Program-made: the position numbers and the translations under genes
The notes under the pieces: generated by a model
Told to the model about the DNA's origin: nothing
The model's database searches: none
What the model saw: the letters and a program-made list of their open reading frames with translations, nothing else
From: Hymenobacter nivis
Lineage (GTDB): Bacteria > Bacteroidota > Bacteroidia > Cytophagales > Hymenobacteraceae
Direction: 5' to 3'
Length of the DNA: 64,000 nt
Assembly (NCBI RefSeq): GCF_006439025.1
Contig: NZ_RCYZ01000003.1
Coordinates: forward strand, 436,127 to 500,126
Shown: positions 17,163-25,914 of the stretch, in pieces
Layout: the number at the start of each line of letters is the position of its first letter
Numbering within the stretch: position 1 is the stretch's first letter

Positions 17163-18134
17163 TTATTGCCCCAGCACGATGGCAAAAATCAGCGGGGCCA
17201 CGATGGTGGCGTCGCTCTCGATGATGAACTTGGGAGTTTTCTCGCCGAGCTTGCCCCAGGTAATTTTCTCGTTGGGCACAGCGCCCGAGTAGCTACCGTA
17301 GCTGGTCGTCGAATCCGAAATCTGGCAGAAGTAGCCCCACAGCGGCACCGAGTGGCGCTGCAAATCCTGGTGCAGCATGGGCACCACGCAAATGGGGAAG
17401 TCGCCGGCAATGCCGCCGCCAATCTGGAAGAAGCCGATTTTGCTCTCTTCGGTGGCAGTTTTGGTGTACCAGTCGGCCAGGTAAATCATGTACTGGATGC
17501 CCGTGCGCATGGTGTGCACGTTCTTGATGTCGCCCGAGATGACGTGGCCGGCGTAGATGTTGCCGAGCGTCGAGTCTTCCCAGCCCGGGCAAATGATGGG
17601 CAGGTTTTTCTCGGCCGCGGCCAGCATCCACGAATCCTTGGGATCAATCTGATAGTACTGCTCCAACTCGCCGCTCAGCAGAATCTGGTAGAAGAACTCG
17701 TGCGGGAAGTAGGCCTTGCCCTCTTGGTCGGCCTTCTCCCAGAACTTGAGCACCACGTGCTCGAGGCGGCGCATGGCCTCCTCTTCGGGGATGCAGGTAT
17801 CGGTCACGCGGTTCATGTGGCGGGCCAGCAGGGCCTGCTCGTCGGCGGGCGTCAGGTCGCGGTAGTTGGGCACCCGCTCGTAAAAGTCGTGGGCCACCAG
17901 GTTGAAGATATCCTCCTCCAGGTTGGCCCCGGTGCAGCTGATAATCTGCACCTTATCCTGCCGGATGAGCTCAGCCAGCTGAATCCCCATTTCGGCGGTG
18001 CTCATGGCCCCGGCCAGGGTAATCATCATTTTGCCGCCTTCGGCAATGTGCTGGTTGTAGCCATCGGCCGCGTCGATGAGCGCCGCGGCGTTGAAGTGGC
18101 GGTAGTGGTGCTTGAGGAAGTTGGTAATGTGCAT
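17163..18134 (-). CDS. Deoxyhypusine synthase-like protein
   Basis: 323 residues. Conserved features of the deoxyhypusine synthase fold are present: MITLAGAMSTAEMG near residue 37 (NAD site), CTGANLEED, then GGGIAGDFP near 237 and the catalytic-lysine motif ITWGKL near 292. Eukaryotic enzymes modify eIF5A using spermidine; bacterial relatives in Bacteroidota have no eIF5A and are thought to make homospermidine or act on an unknown substrate. The second role is more likely, but this is inference. A terminator lies directly downstream. Confidence 0.88.
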   Translation of the reverse strand: MHITNFLKHHYRHFNAAALIDAADGYNQHIAEGGKMMITLAGAMSTAEMGIQLAELIRQDKVQIISCTGANLEEDIFNLVAHDFYERVPNYRDLTPADEQALLARHMNRVTDTCIPEEEAMRRLEHVVLKFWEKADQEGKAYFPHEFFYQILLSGELEQYYQIDPKDSWMLAAAEKNLPIICPGWEDSTLGNIYAGHVISGDIKNVHTMRTGIQYMIYLADWYTKTATEESKIGFFQIGGGIAGDFPICVVPMLHQDLQRHSVPLWGYFCQISDSTTSYGSYSGAVPNEKITWGKLGEKTPKFIIESDATIVAPLIFAIVLGQ

Positions 18135-18152
18135 GGGGAAGAATTGAGGTGC

Positions 18153-18665
18153 TTAATTAAGGGGGAAATCGGGCCGCACCAGCTGGGTAGCAGCGGCCTG
18201 TTTTAAGATGTATTCCAGCAGTTGCTCGGGGTCGATGGCAACCCCGCTGAGGTTGATGGCAATCGGCGTGAACCCCAACGCTTGGTTTGCGGCCTTCAGC
18301 TTTTGCTTCAAAGGCGAGAGCCGGCCTACGTAGGCGGCTTCGTTGCGCAAGTGCAGGCAAATAAAAAATTCGCGGTTGACGCTCCGCACGTAGGCCCCCG
18401 CGATGTCGTGCCAGCGGATGGTGCCCACGCCCAACGTGCGGTCGGTGATGCCGGCGTCGGAGATTTGCAGGCGCGGGCGGCTGTCGAAAAACTGCCAAGC
18501 CCCGATGGCAGCGCAAGCCCCGAAAAAAAACACGCTGGCCAAGCCGCCGCCCCAATTGCCTTCGCTCACCACCATCCACCCCCCTACCGCCACGAAGGCC
18601 AAGCTGCCACCGGTGAGCAGGGCGTAGCGCCAGCGCGAATTATAGTAGATGAGGTCCTCGGCCAT
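18153..18665 (-). CDS. STM3941-like membrane protein
   Basis: 170 residues with two N-terminal membrane segments (YALLTGGSLAFVAVGGWMVV and LASVFFFGACAAIGAW) followed by a soluble PH-like domain (LQISDAGITDRTLGVGTIRW). This layout matches the STM3941 family, whose function is unknown. It lies 18 bases upstream of the deoxyhypusine-synthase-like gene on the same strand and 15 bases after hslV, so all three may be cotranscribed. Confidence 0.75.
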   Translation of the reverse strand: MAEDLIYYNSRWRYALLTGGSLAFVAVGGWMVVSEGNWGGGLASVFFFGACAAIGAWQFFDSRPRLQISDAGITDRTLGVGTIRWHDIAGAYVRSVNREFFICLHLRNEAAYVGRLSPLKQKLKAANQALGFTPIAINLSGVAIDPEQLLEYILKQAAATQLVRPDFPLN

Positions 18666-18680
18666 GAGTGCGGACCGCTC

Positions 18681-19223
18681 TTACGCCGGCTCGGCGATGA
18701 TGAGGTTGTGGTTGGTGTAGATGCAGATGTCGGCTGCGATGTGCAGGGCGTCCTCTACCATCTGGCGGGCGGTGAGGTGCGGGGCGTGCTTCTTGAGGGC
18801 CAGGGCGGCGGCCTGCGCGTACATGGCGCCGCTGCCGATGGCGGCCACGTCCATGTCGGGCTCCAGCACGTCGCCGGTCCCGCTGATGATGAGCAACTCG
18901 TCTTTGTCGCAGACCACCATCATGGCCTCCAACTTGCGGAGGTACTGGTCCTTGCGCCAGTCCTTGGCCAGCTCGATGGCGGCGCGCTTAAGGTTGTTGC
19001 CGTAGGCGGCCAGCTTCTCCTCGAAGCGGTCGAGCAGCATGAAAGCATCGGCCGTGGAGCCGGCAAAGCCGGTGACCACCTTGCCGTCGTTGAGCTGGCG
19101 CACTTTGCGCACGTTGTTTTTGGCCACGTGCTTGTCCATGGTGGCCTGGCCGTCGGCCCCGAGGGCAATCTGGCCGTTGTGGCGCACGCCGAGCACGGTT
19201 GTGGAGCGAATTTTTGGGAGCAT
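18681..19223 (-). CDS. hslV: HslV, peptidase subunit of the HslUV protease
   Basis: 180 residues. After a short propeptide (MLPKIRS) comes the catalytic Thr in TTVLGVRHNGQ; GADGQAT, GFAGSTADAFMLLDRFE, IAIGSG-type AAIGSGAMYAQAAA and CIYTNH are all family-defining. HslV forms a twelve-subunit chamber opened by the ATPase HslU; no hslU is in the window. A -7 box sits only four bases before the ATG, suggesting a leaderless transcript. Confidence 0.97.
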   Translation of the reverse strand: MLPKIRSTTVLGVRHNGQIALGADGQATMDKHVAKNNVRKVRQLNDGKVVTGFAGSTADAFMLLDRFEEKLAAYGNNLKRAAIELAKDWRKDQYLRKLEAMMVVCDKDELLIISGTGDVLEPDMDVAAIGSGAMYAQAAALALKKHAPHLTARQMVEDALHIAADICIYTNHNLIIAEPA

Positions 19224-19227
19224 GGGG

Positions 19228-19235
19228 CAAAAATA
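19228..19235 (-). promoter_or_regulatory. -7 promoter box abutting hslV start
   Basis: TATTTTTG on the minus strand, four bases before the hslV ATG. Transcription starting about seven bases downstream would begin at or in the start codon. Confidence 0.5.
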
Positions 19236-19298
19236 CAACGCTTGGTTCCGGCGGTGCCAGAACCAAGCGTTGCCGACACAACTTGGTGCCGCCAAATA

Positions 19299-20195
19299 CT
19301 AGGCCGGATGCGTCCTTCCGTGGTGGATGCTGTTCACTTTGGCCAACAGCAAGTGTTTGCTTTTTTTGGCAAAGCTGTAGCAATGAGCCAGTAGCTGGTC
19401 CGCATTCTTCATTAGCACAATGGACTCCGTCAACACCGAATAATTCGTTTTGTAAACGGCCCGGTGTGAGGTATGCGCGTAAACCGAATACTGAAGGCTC
19501 ATTACCGTTTCGTTGGCTACCCGCCGATGCAGCACGGCTGGCAACAACGGCTGAATGGCGACGGTGTAGGCAAGCGGGCCCGTTAGCCTCAGCACCCCAA
19601 TGGCCCCCGTGCCGTGCAGCCACGGGCGATACTGATCAATGTTTCGGAGGACAGTTTCGATTACTGCCTTTAAGAAAGGGTGGCCAGGGGCCGCAATGAT
19701 GTGCCACTGTTGGTATTCGCCGCCGGCAATGCCCACCACCTCCTCCGAAGTACCAAATCCTTCGTGTGGCTCGCCAGGCTTATTCCGCCAGTTGGACAGA
19801 ATGTACCGGTCGTCCGGCCGTATCACTTGCTCGAGTGGGCGGGTGCATGCGCTCTTAATGTCTAAGTAAACGCCCCCGCACTTGTACATCAGCAAGTAGC
19901 GGAAAAGGTCTGCCCGGGCCACCCCGTACCGCGGGTTTATCCGTTCAAAGTAGCGAAGGATATGGGGCCCGTAATTTTCGCTGATGAACGCTCTTATGTC
20001 GTCGTCGTCGTAAATAACGTGCGCCCACCCCGGGTTGAGCCGCTTGATGTTGTCGACGTTTTCCTGAAGTTCCGGCGGGAGCTTTTTGGACATAAACGTT
20101 TGATGAATGATACGGGGGATAACCGTGCTCTCATCAACCTGTGGTAAATTCCATTTGCCGCCAGGCAATTCGAAGAGGATAGAATTTCTCATCAT
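19299..20195 (-). CDS. Glycosyltransferase, GT32 (OCH1/capsular) family
   Basis: 298 residues from the ATG at 20195; the frame extends seven codons further to a TTG. PRIIHQTFMSKKLP near residue 27 and RADLFRYLLMYKCGGVYLDI near 95 are the hallmark regions of GT32 enzymes; the latter contains the sugar-nucleotide-binding DxD equivalent. Such enzymes add sugars to capsule or cell-surface glycans. Base composition is lower in GC than the neighbours, suggesting acquisition; no other sugar gene is adjacent. Confidence 0.88.
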   Translation of the reverse strand: MMRNSILFELPGGKWNLPQVDESTVIPRIIHQTFMSKKLPPELQENVDNIKRLNPGWAHVIYDDDDIRAFISENYGPHILRYFERINPRYGVARADLFRYLLMYKCGGVYLDIKSACTRPLEQVIRPDDRYILSNWRNKPGEPHEGFGTSEEVVGIAGGEYQQWHIIAAPGHPFLKAVIETVLRNIDQYRPWLHGTGAIGVLRLTGPLAYTVAIQPLLPAVLHRRVANETVMSLQYSVYAHTSHRAVYKTNYSVLTESIVLMKNADQLLAHCYSFAKKSKHLLLAKVNSIHHGRTHPA

Positions 20196-20640
20196 GGGCA
20201 GTCCGAAAGGATACAATGAGTACTAGCCAACCGCTAGCCGGCTACCCTATTTTATTAGCCTGGCATGAAGGAACATAGAAAAGAACAAAAAATCAAGGAC
20301 ACAATGCAAATTGATGGTAATTCCCCAAATGTTATAATGCTCGAAATACCAGTGCGTAGGTAGGCCGAAGCTTTCCAAAGCGCCGCAGTGCCGGTGGATA
20401 GCGGGGTCAGTGAAACGGTCTTACCTATTCGGGGTTTGCGCGACTGAACAGCGCTTGACCGACGCCCAAAGCTGTCCCAATCATAAAAACTGTCCCGAAA
20501 TAGTTTTGAAGCACTTTGCCTGAATGGGAAGCCCCGCCGGGCTTCAAAAGCCCATCAGGGGGACGGTTACCTGGTGCTGTTTTCGGCCCGAAACCACCGG
20601 CAAACGTTCTGTACCAGCGGGAATAATTGCCCGGGCTAAC
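20196..20640. other. Intergenic stretch, AT-richer, with a possible gene remnant
   Basis: 445 bases between two leftward genes. It holds a possible LysE-like remnant (20425-20523) and a small hairpin (GAAGCCC/GGGCTTC, 20529-20545) that could terminate the TonB receptor gene. No other gene was recognised. Confidence 0.5.
20425..20523 (-). pseudogene. Possible remnant of a LysE/RhtB transporter C-terminus
   Basis: Reading leftwards, 32 codons ending in TAG give GKVLQNYFGTVFMIG then TALGVGQALFSR. This looks like the last membrane helix of LysE-family exporters (pattern: basic residue, FG, hydrophobic G-rich helix, basic end). No upstream part of such a protein is present. Assignment is weak and rests on pattern only. 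Confidence 0.3.
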
Positions 20641-23223
20641 TTAAAAACGAGCCTGGAGCTTGGCAAAAAGGAAGCGGCCGTTCGAGCCCATTTGCACGGG
20701 GTCCCAGGCGCCGCCGGTTTCGGTGGCCTGGGGGTTGAAGAAGTTGGGGTACTTGTTGAACAGGTTCGAGCTGCCCACCGAGAGGCGCAGCTGGTTGGTG
20801 AGGGCATAGCTCAGGGCTACGTCGGTGGTCAGGCGCGGGTCGTAGCGGTTCAAGTCGCCGTTGTAGTCGATGAGCGACACGCCGCCGAACTCCACGAACC
20901 GCACCAGGGCCCCAAACCGGCCGAGGCTGTAATCGAAGGTGAGGTTGATTTTGAAAGGCGGCGCGGAGGCCTTCACAAATGCCTGCTCGCGGGGCCCGAA
21001 GAAGACGTCTTCCTTGCCGGCCAACAACGGCGTCGTTTGCACCCGCGTCACGTTCAGGCGGTTGAAGTTGGCGGCCAGCGTGGTGGTGAGGCGGCCGGCG
21101 CCCACACCCAGCGTATTGGCCACCACGGCGTCGAGGCCGAACGTGCTGGTAGAGGCCGCGTTGGCAAAGAACTGTGCCTGGCCCACGCTCAGGGCCGTGA
21201 GGGTGGGCCCGATGATGTTGTCGTCGCTGCCGAACGTGCCGGTGAGCACAATCCGGTCTTGGATGTGGATGTAGTAGCCATCCACGGTAAACGTCAGCAC
21301 CGAACCAGCGCGGCCCGTGAAGCCCACGCTGGCCGAGCGCGAAAGCTCGCGCGTGAGCGGCGGAATGCCCACGGCCCGGGTCACGGGACCGCTGTTGCGG
21401 TCGAGCAAAATGTCAACCGGCTTGCCGCCCACCACGTTGGTAAACACGGTGTTGAAATTGATTTGCGCCAGCGAGGGGGCCCTAAAGCCGGTGCTCAGCG
21501 TGCCGCGCAGCGAGAAAGCGTCGCTCAGCTTGAGGCGCGTGGCCAGCTTGCCGGTGAAGTTGCTGCCGAAGTCGGTGTAGTTCTCGAAGCGCACCGCGCC
21601 TTCCACCAGCAGGGCCTTGGTCACGTCCAGCTCGGCGTCGGCGTACACGCCCACGTTGCTGCGGCTGGCCTTCACCTCGTTGCGCGGCTGGAAGCCGGGG
21701 AAACCCTGGGCCCCGCCCGCCACGCCCGAGCCCGGCGCGTAGTTGGTGTACGAGCCCGCCTCGCCGGCAAACAGCGAATACCACTCGCGGCGGTACTCGC
21801 TGCCAAAGGCTAAGTTGAGGCCCTGGAGCACGGTTTTGTAGTTGCGGCTCACGTTGAGGTCTACCACGTCTTGCTGGAGCTGGAAGCCGCCCGCGTCAAA
21901 CGTCGTCGGCGACTGGGCCCCCAGCGTGGCGTTCAGCGTATTTTTCACGCCGTAGTGGAAGTTGTTCGAGCCAAAGCCGTTGCTCAGGTCCACGTCCCAC
22001 TGCCCGAAGGTGCCGCGCACGCCGGCCACCCCGTGCCCGTCGAAAATGCTGCTCGTGATGATGGGGTCGAAGCCGTTGGGGTAGAGCGTGGCGTTGCTGC
22101 GCGGGTTCGGGATGTCGTTGCCGTTGCCGTCGCTGATGGTCGGGAAGCGGGTGTAGGCGTAGGCGTCGCCCTTGCGCACGTTGATGCCGCCGAACACGTA
22201 AGCGTACACATTCTCACTCAGCGGCAGCTTGCTGTTGAGGTACACGGAGGTGTTGGTCGCCTTGGGGTCGCCGTACTGGCGGCGCTGGATGCCGTCGGGG
22301 GCCGGCACGTTGGCGCGCTGGGTGTGCTCGCGCTGGTTGAAATCGACGGTGGCGTTCACGAAGCCGCCCTCGCCCACGGCCACGCCGTAGTTGGCGTTAG
22401 CGTTGAAGTTGCCGCCGTCAAAAGTCTTGTCGTCGAAGCGGTACTTGGCGGTGTAAGCGCCGTAGTTAGCGTTGGCCGTCAGCTCCTTGGTGCTGGTTTT
22501 CAACACGATGTTGATGACGCCCGCAATGGCGTCGGAGCCGTACTGGGCCGAGGCCCCGTCGCGCAATATTTCGATGCGCTCGATGCTGGCGGCCGGAATC
22601 GTGTTTAGGTCGGTGCCCGTGTTGCCGCGGCCGCGCGAGCCGAACAGGTTTACGAGCGCCGACTGGTGCCAGCGCTTGCCGTTCACCAGCACCAGGGTTT
22701 GGTCGGGGCCCAGGCCGCGCAGGCTGGCGGGGTCCACGTGGTCGGCGCCGTCGGCGCCGGTCTGGCGGTTCGAGTTGAAGGACGGGGCCACGAATTGCAG
22801 CAGCTGGTTCACGTCGAGCTGGCCGGTTTTGGCCGTCACCTGCCGTACGTCGATGATGTCAACCGGCGAGGGCGAGTCCGTTACCGAGCGGTTGAGGCTG
22901 CGCGTGCCCACTACCTGCACGCCCTCCAGGGCGGTGCTGTTGGCGGCCAGGCGCACGGCCACGGGGCCCCCTTCGGTACCCACTTCCTGACTGGTGTAGC
23001 CCAGGGCGCTGATTTGCAGCCGCGGCTGGGCCGAGCGCGCCCGCAGCACGAAGCGGCCGGTAGCATCGGTGCTGATGCCGTTGTTAGTCCCTTTTTCCAC
23101 CACCGTGGCCCCAATAATGGGGGCCCCAGCCGCGTCCAATACTTGGCCAGTCACTGTGCGGCTCTGGGCCCAGGCCGCGCTGCTGGCCAGCACGAGCGGC
23201 ACAATCAGTAATTTTTTATTCAT
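20641..23223 (-). CDS. TonB-dependent receptor with carboxypeptidase-regulatory domain
   Basis: 860 residues from MNKKLLIVPLVLASSAAWAQ, a signal peptide. Residues ~20-105 form a carboxypeptidase-D regulatory-like domain (VTGQVLDAAGAPIIGATVVE), followed by a plug (VDPASLRGLGPDQTLVLVNG; ILRDGASAQYGSDAIAGVIN) and a 22-strand-type barrel ending in a C-terminal Phe (LFAKLQARF). No SusD partner, sigma factor or anti-sigma gene is adjacent, so the substrate is unknown; it may take up a siderophore or small organic compound. The next gene upstream is the PDH E2 gene, separated by a terminator. Confidence 0.93.
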   Translation of the reverse strand: MNKKLLIVPLVLASSAAWAQSRTVTGQVLDAAGAPIIGATVVEKGTNNGISTDATGRFVLRARSAQPRLQISALGYTSQEVGTEGGPVAVRLAANSTALEGVQVVGTRSLNRSVTDSPSPVDIIDVRQVTAKTGQLDVNQLLQFVAPSFNSNRQTGADGADHVDPASLRGLGPDQTLVLVNGKRWHQSALVNLFGSRGRGNTGTDLNTIPAASIERIEILRDGASAQYGSDAIAGVINIVLKTSTKELTANANYGAYTAKYRFDDKTFDGGNFNANANYGVAVGEGGFVNATVDFNQREHTQRANVPAPDGIQRRQYGDPKATNTSVYLNSKLPLSENVYAYVFGGINVRKGDAYAYTRFPTISDGNGNDIPNPRSNATLYPNGFDPIITSSIFDGHGVAGVRGTFGQWDVDLSNGFGSNNFHYGVKNTLNATLGAQSPTTFDAGGFQLQQDVVDLNVSRNYKTVLQGLNLAFGSEYRREWYSLFAGEAGSYTNYAPGSGVAGGAQGFPGFQPRNEVKASRSNVGVYADAELDVTKALLVEGAVRFENYTDFGSNFTGKLATRLKLSDAFSLRGTLSTGFRAPSLAQINFNTVFTNVVGGKPVDILLDRNSGPVTRAVGIPPLTRELSRSASVGFTGRAGSVLTFTVDGYYIHIQDRIVLTGTFGSDDNIIGPTLTALSVGQAQFFANAASTSTFGLDAVVANTLGVGAGRLTTTLAANFNRLNVTRVQTTPLLAGKEDVFFGPREQAFVKASAPPFKINLTFDYSLGRFGALVRFVEFGGVSLIDYNGDLNRYDPRLTTDVALSYALTNQLRLSVGSSNLFNKYPNFFNPQATETGGAWDPVQMGSNGRFLFAKLQARF

Positions 23224-23308
23224 AATCAGAAAATAGGATGATGACCCGTAAATATAGGCTCCTTCCCATACCATCCTAATTACCTGGGGCCCCTACGGCC
23301 ATAAATGC

Positions 23309-23339
23309 AAAGAATCAGCCCGGTGGGGGCTGATTCTTT
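23309..23339 (-). terminator. Terminator after the E2 gene
   Basis: AAAGAATCAGCCC pairs with GGGCTGATTCTTT; it lies 44 bases downstream of the leftward E2 gene's stop. Confidence 0.75.
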
Positions 23340-23382
23340 GGGGCATTTTTAGAAATTAAACCGCTTTTGCAGCGACTAGGGG

Positions 23383-25080
23383 TCAGATCAGCATCCGCAT
23401 GGGGTCTTCCAGCAGCGCCTTTACCGTTTGCAGGAAAGCCGCGCCGGTGGCACCGTCCACCACGCGGTGGTCGCAGCTCAGCGTCACCTTCATGATGTTG
23501 CCGATGGCCAGCTGGCCGTCCTTCACCACGGCGGTTTGCTTGATGCCGCCCACGGCCAGAATGCAGGCATTGGGCTCGTTGATGATGGCCGTGAACTCGT
23601 CGATGCCAAACATACCCAAGTTGCTGATTGTGAAGGTACTGCCTTCCCACTCGGCAGGCTGGAGCTTCTTGCTCTTGGCCTTGCCGGCCAGCTCCTTCAC
23701 CTCGGTGGCAATCTGCGAGAGGCCCTTGCCGTCGGCGTTGCGGATGACGGGCACCAGCAGGCCTTCGTCCACGGCCACGGCCACGCCGATGTGGATGGCC
23801 TTGTTCTGGCGAATCTTGTCGCCGAGCCACGACGAGTTGATGACCGGGTGCTGGCGCAGGGCCACGGCCGAAGCCTTGAGCACCAAGTCGTTGAAGCTCA
23901 GTTTCACCGGCGAGAGCGTGTTGAGCTGGGTGCGCACCTCCATGGCCTTGTCCATCAGGATTTCCATCGTGAGATAGAAATGCGGGGCTGTGAACAAGCT
24001 CTCCGACAGGCGCTTGGCAATCACCTTGCGCATCTGCGACACCGGCGTGTCGGTGTAGGTGCCTTCGGCCGCGGCGGGGGCCGGCGCCGCTTTCGGGGCC
24101 GGGGCAGCGGCGGGCAGGGCGGCGGCGATGTACTCGTTGGGGGCCGTAGCGGGCGCAGCAGCCGGCGCAGCGGCGGCCTGGCCGGGCGTGAAGGCTTCCA
24201 CGTCGCGCTGCACGATGCGGCCGTTGTCGCCGCTGCCCTTCACCTGGGCCAGGTTGATGCCTTTCTCTTTGGCGATGCTCTTGGCCAGCGGCGAGGCCAG
24301 GATGCGGCCGGTGGGCGCCTCAGCGGCAGCGGGCGCAGCGGCGGGCGCGGGGGCCCCGGCGGGAGCTGCCTCGGCAGCAGCAGGAGCTGGGGCGGCACCG
24401 CCGCTCTGGCCGCCCAGCAGCGCCTGAATGTCAGCGCCTTCTTCGCCGATGATGGCCAGGATGCCGTCCACGGCTACGGCTTCGCCGGCCTTGGGGCCCG
24501 TGTAGAGCAGGGTGCCGTCCTCGTAGTTTTCGAGCTCCATCGTGGCTTTGTCGGTCTCGACTTCGGCCAGGATATCGCCGGCTTTTACCTTGTCGCCCAC
24601 CTTTTTCAGCCAGGCGGCGATGGTGCCTTCGGTCATCGTGTCGCTCATTTTAGGCATGAGCACCACGGTGGCTTTCTTGCCGTTGGCGGGCGCGGCCGGG
24701 GCTGCGGGAGCCGCCGGCTTGGGGGCCTCGGCGGCGGGGGCCGGAGCGGGTTTGGGGGCCTCGGGCGCGGGGGCCGGGGCGGCCTCGGCTTTGGGCGCAG
24801 CGGGGGCCCCACCACCGTTCAGCAACGCCGAGAAATCTTCACCCGGCTTGCCCACGATGGCCAAAATGCCGTCTACGGCCACGGCTTCGCCCTCTTTGGG
24901 GCCGATGTAGAGCAGGGTGCCGTCGTCGTAGTTTTCGAGCTCCATCGTGGCCTTGTCGGTTTCGACTTCGGCCAGGATATCGCCGGCTTTAACGTTGTCG
25001 CCCACTTTTTTGAGCCAAGCCGCGATGACGCCTTCGGTCATCGTGTCGCTCATTTTGGGCATTTTTATGATTTCGGCCAT
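23383..25080 (-). CDS. Pyruvate dehydrogenase E2 (dihydrolipoamide acetyltransferase), two lipoyl domains
   Basis: 565 residues. Two nearly identical lipoyl domains occupy ~1-80 and ~135-215, each with the lipoylated lysine in ETDKATMELENY. Ala/Pro-rich linkers separate them. The E1/E3-binding domain is at ~260-300 (ILASPLAKSIAKEKGINL) and the catalytic domain fills the rest, with active-site CDHRVVDG near residue 540 and the usual hydrophobic C-terminus. It transfers acetyl from pyruvate to CoA. E1 and E3 genes are not here. A consensus promoter lies just upstream, so it is probably transcribed alone. Confidence 0.96.
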   Translation of the reverse strand: MAEIIKMPKMSDTMTEGVIAAWLKKVGDNVKAGDILAEVETDKATMELENYDDGTLLYIGPKEGEAVAVDGILAIVGKPGEDFSALLNGGGAPAAPKAEAAPAPAPEAPKPAPAPAAEAPKPAAPAAPAAPANGKKATVVLMPKMSDTMTEGTIAAWLKKVGDKVKAGDILAEVETDKATMELENYEDGTLLYTGPKAGEAVAVDGILAIIGEEGADIQALLGGQSGGAAPAPAAAEAAPAGAPAPAAAPAAAEAPTGRILASPLAKSIAKEKGINLAQVKGSGDNGRIVQRDVEAFTPGQAAAAPAAAPATAPNEYIAAALPAAAPAPKAAPAPAAAEGTYTDTPVSQMRKVIAKRLSESLFTAPHFYLTMEILMDKAMEVRTQLNTLSPVKLSFNDLVLKASAVALRQHPVINSSWLGDKIRQNKAIHIGVAVAVDEGLLVPVIRNADGKGLSQIATEVKELAGKAKSKKLQPAEWEGSTFTISNLGMFGIDEFTAIINEPNACILAVGGIKQTAVVKDGQLAIGNIMKVTLSCDHRVVDGATGAAFLQTVKALLEDPMRMLI

Positions 25081-25108
25081 CGGGTTGTCGCGCTTGGGTT
25101 GATTGGGC

Positions 25109-25139
25109 CAAAATTAGCCCGAAAAGTTGGCCGCGCCAA
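25109..25139 (-). promoter_or_regulatory. Full Bacteroidota promoter for the E2 gene
   Basis: On the minus strand, TTG (25137-25139), 20 bases, then TAATTTTG (25109-25116), a full match to the Bacteroidota TTG/TAnnTTTG promoter, 28 bases before the ATG. Confidence 0.7.
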
Positions 25140-25173
25140 CCGGCCGGGGCCCACCGGGGGCCGGGGGCCCCGC

Positions 25174-25791
25174 TCAGCCTTGCAAATGGGCGGTATCAAG
25201 GAAATTTTTCACCGTAAACACCGTCCCCGTAAACTCCAGCTTGTACAAACACAAGTTACTGTGCTCGAAGCCGTCCATGCAGCGGAGCGGATAGTGCAGC
25301 AGCTGGCAGAGCAGCACGCGCAGGGCCCGGCCGTGCAGGCACACGAGCACGGGGTCTTCGTCGGCGCGGGCCTTAAGCAGCTCGATGAACGGACGCTGGC
25401 GGGCGGCTACTTCGGCGGGGCTCTCGCCGCCTTCGAGGCGGGCGTGGTCGTCGCCAGCGGCCCAGGCGGCCAGCGTGGCGCGGTACTCGGCATCTTCGGC
25501 CACCGTGATGCGGGTGCCCTCGCGGCGGCCCCAGCTAATCTCGTTCAGGGCCGTGTGCGCCTCGTGGGGCAGCCCCAAATCGAGGAAGCCCTGCACCGAC
25601 TGCCGGGTGCGGCGCAGCGCCGAGGTGTAGACTTTAGCGAACGGCACGTGGCCGTAGGCAGCAAAAAACTGCGCAGCTTGGCGGCGGCCGGTGTCGTTCA
25701 GGTCGGAGTCGACGCCGCTGCCCTGCACGATGCTTTGCACGTTGAAATCGGTCTGGCCGTGGCGCAGCAGGAAGATGGTCCGGGGCCTCAC
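25174..25791 (-). CDS. Histidine phosphatase family protein (phosphoglycerate-mutase-like)
   Basis: 205 residues from a GTG at 25791. The catalytic motif LLRHGQTDFN is near residue 9, a Glu in LNEISWGRREG near 85 and the second His in LVCLHGRALRV near 150, all as in the branch that includes cobalamin-pathway CobC and broad phosphatases. The frame continues to a TTG further upstream, but the GTG places the catalytic motif at the usual distance. Substrate unknown. Confidence 0.9.
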   Translation of the reverse strand: MRPRTIFLLRHGQTDFNVQSIVQGSGVDSDLNDTGRRQAAQFFAAYGHVPFAKVYTSALRRTRQSVQGFLDLGLPHEAHTALNEISWGRREGTRITVAEDAEYRATLAAWAAGDDHARLEGGESPAEVAARQRPFIELLKARADEDPVLVCLHGRALRVLLCQLLHYPLRCMDGFEHSNLCLYKLEFTGTVFTVKNFLDTAHLQG

Positions 25792-25800
25792 GTTTCGGGG

Positions 25801-25808
25801 TAGTTTTG
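25801..25808 (+). promoter_or_regulatory. Possible -7 promoter box for menaquinone cluster
   Basis: TAGTTTTG on the plus strand, about 107 bases before the thioesterase start. Placement is plausible but the leader would be long. Confidence 0.3.
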
Positions 25809-25914
25809 CGGAACAATGGCCCAAAGTACGGGTTCCTAAGTTTAGTTATTCGCCGCCAGTTGCCGGGCGCGGCAAACGCATCACCTGCCGCCCCAAACCA
25901 CCACCCCGCCACCC

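Noticed and set aside
17148..18206. Plus-strand frame opposite the deoxyhypusine-synthase-like gene
   Set aside because: The minus-strand protein is a clear family member; this frame has shadow composition.
20196..20216. Longer start (TTG at 20216) for the GT32 gene
   Set aside because: Two ATG codons lie seven and eight codons downstream and fit the family start better.
24421..25075. Long direct DNA repeat within the E2 gene
   Set aside because: It is the duplication of the lipoyl domain, common in E2 proteins, not a mobile repeat.
25792..25824. Longer start (TTG) for the histidine phosphatase
   Set aside because: It adds residues without family support; the GTG at 25791 places the catalytic RHG at the normal position.
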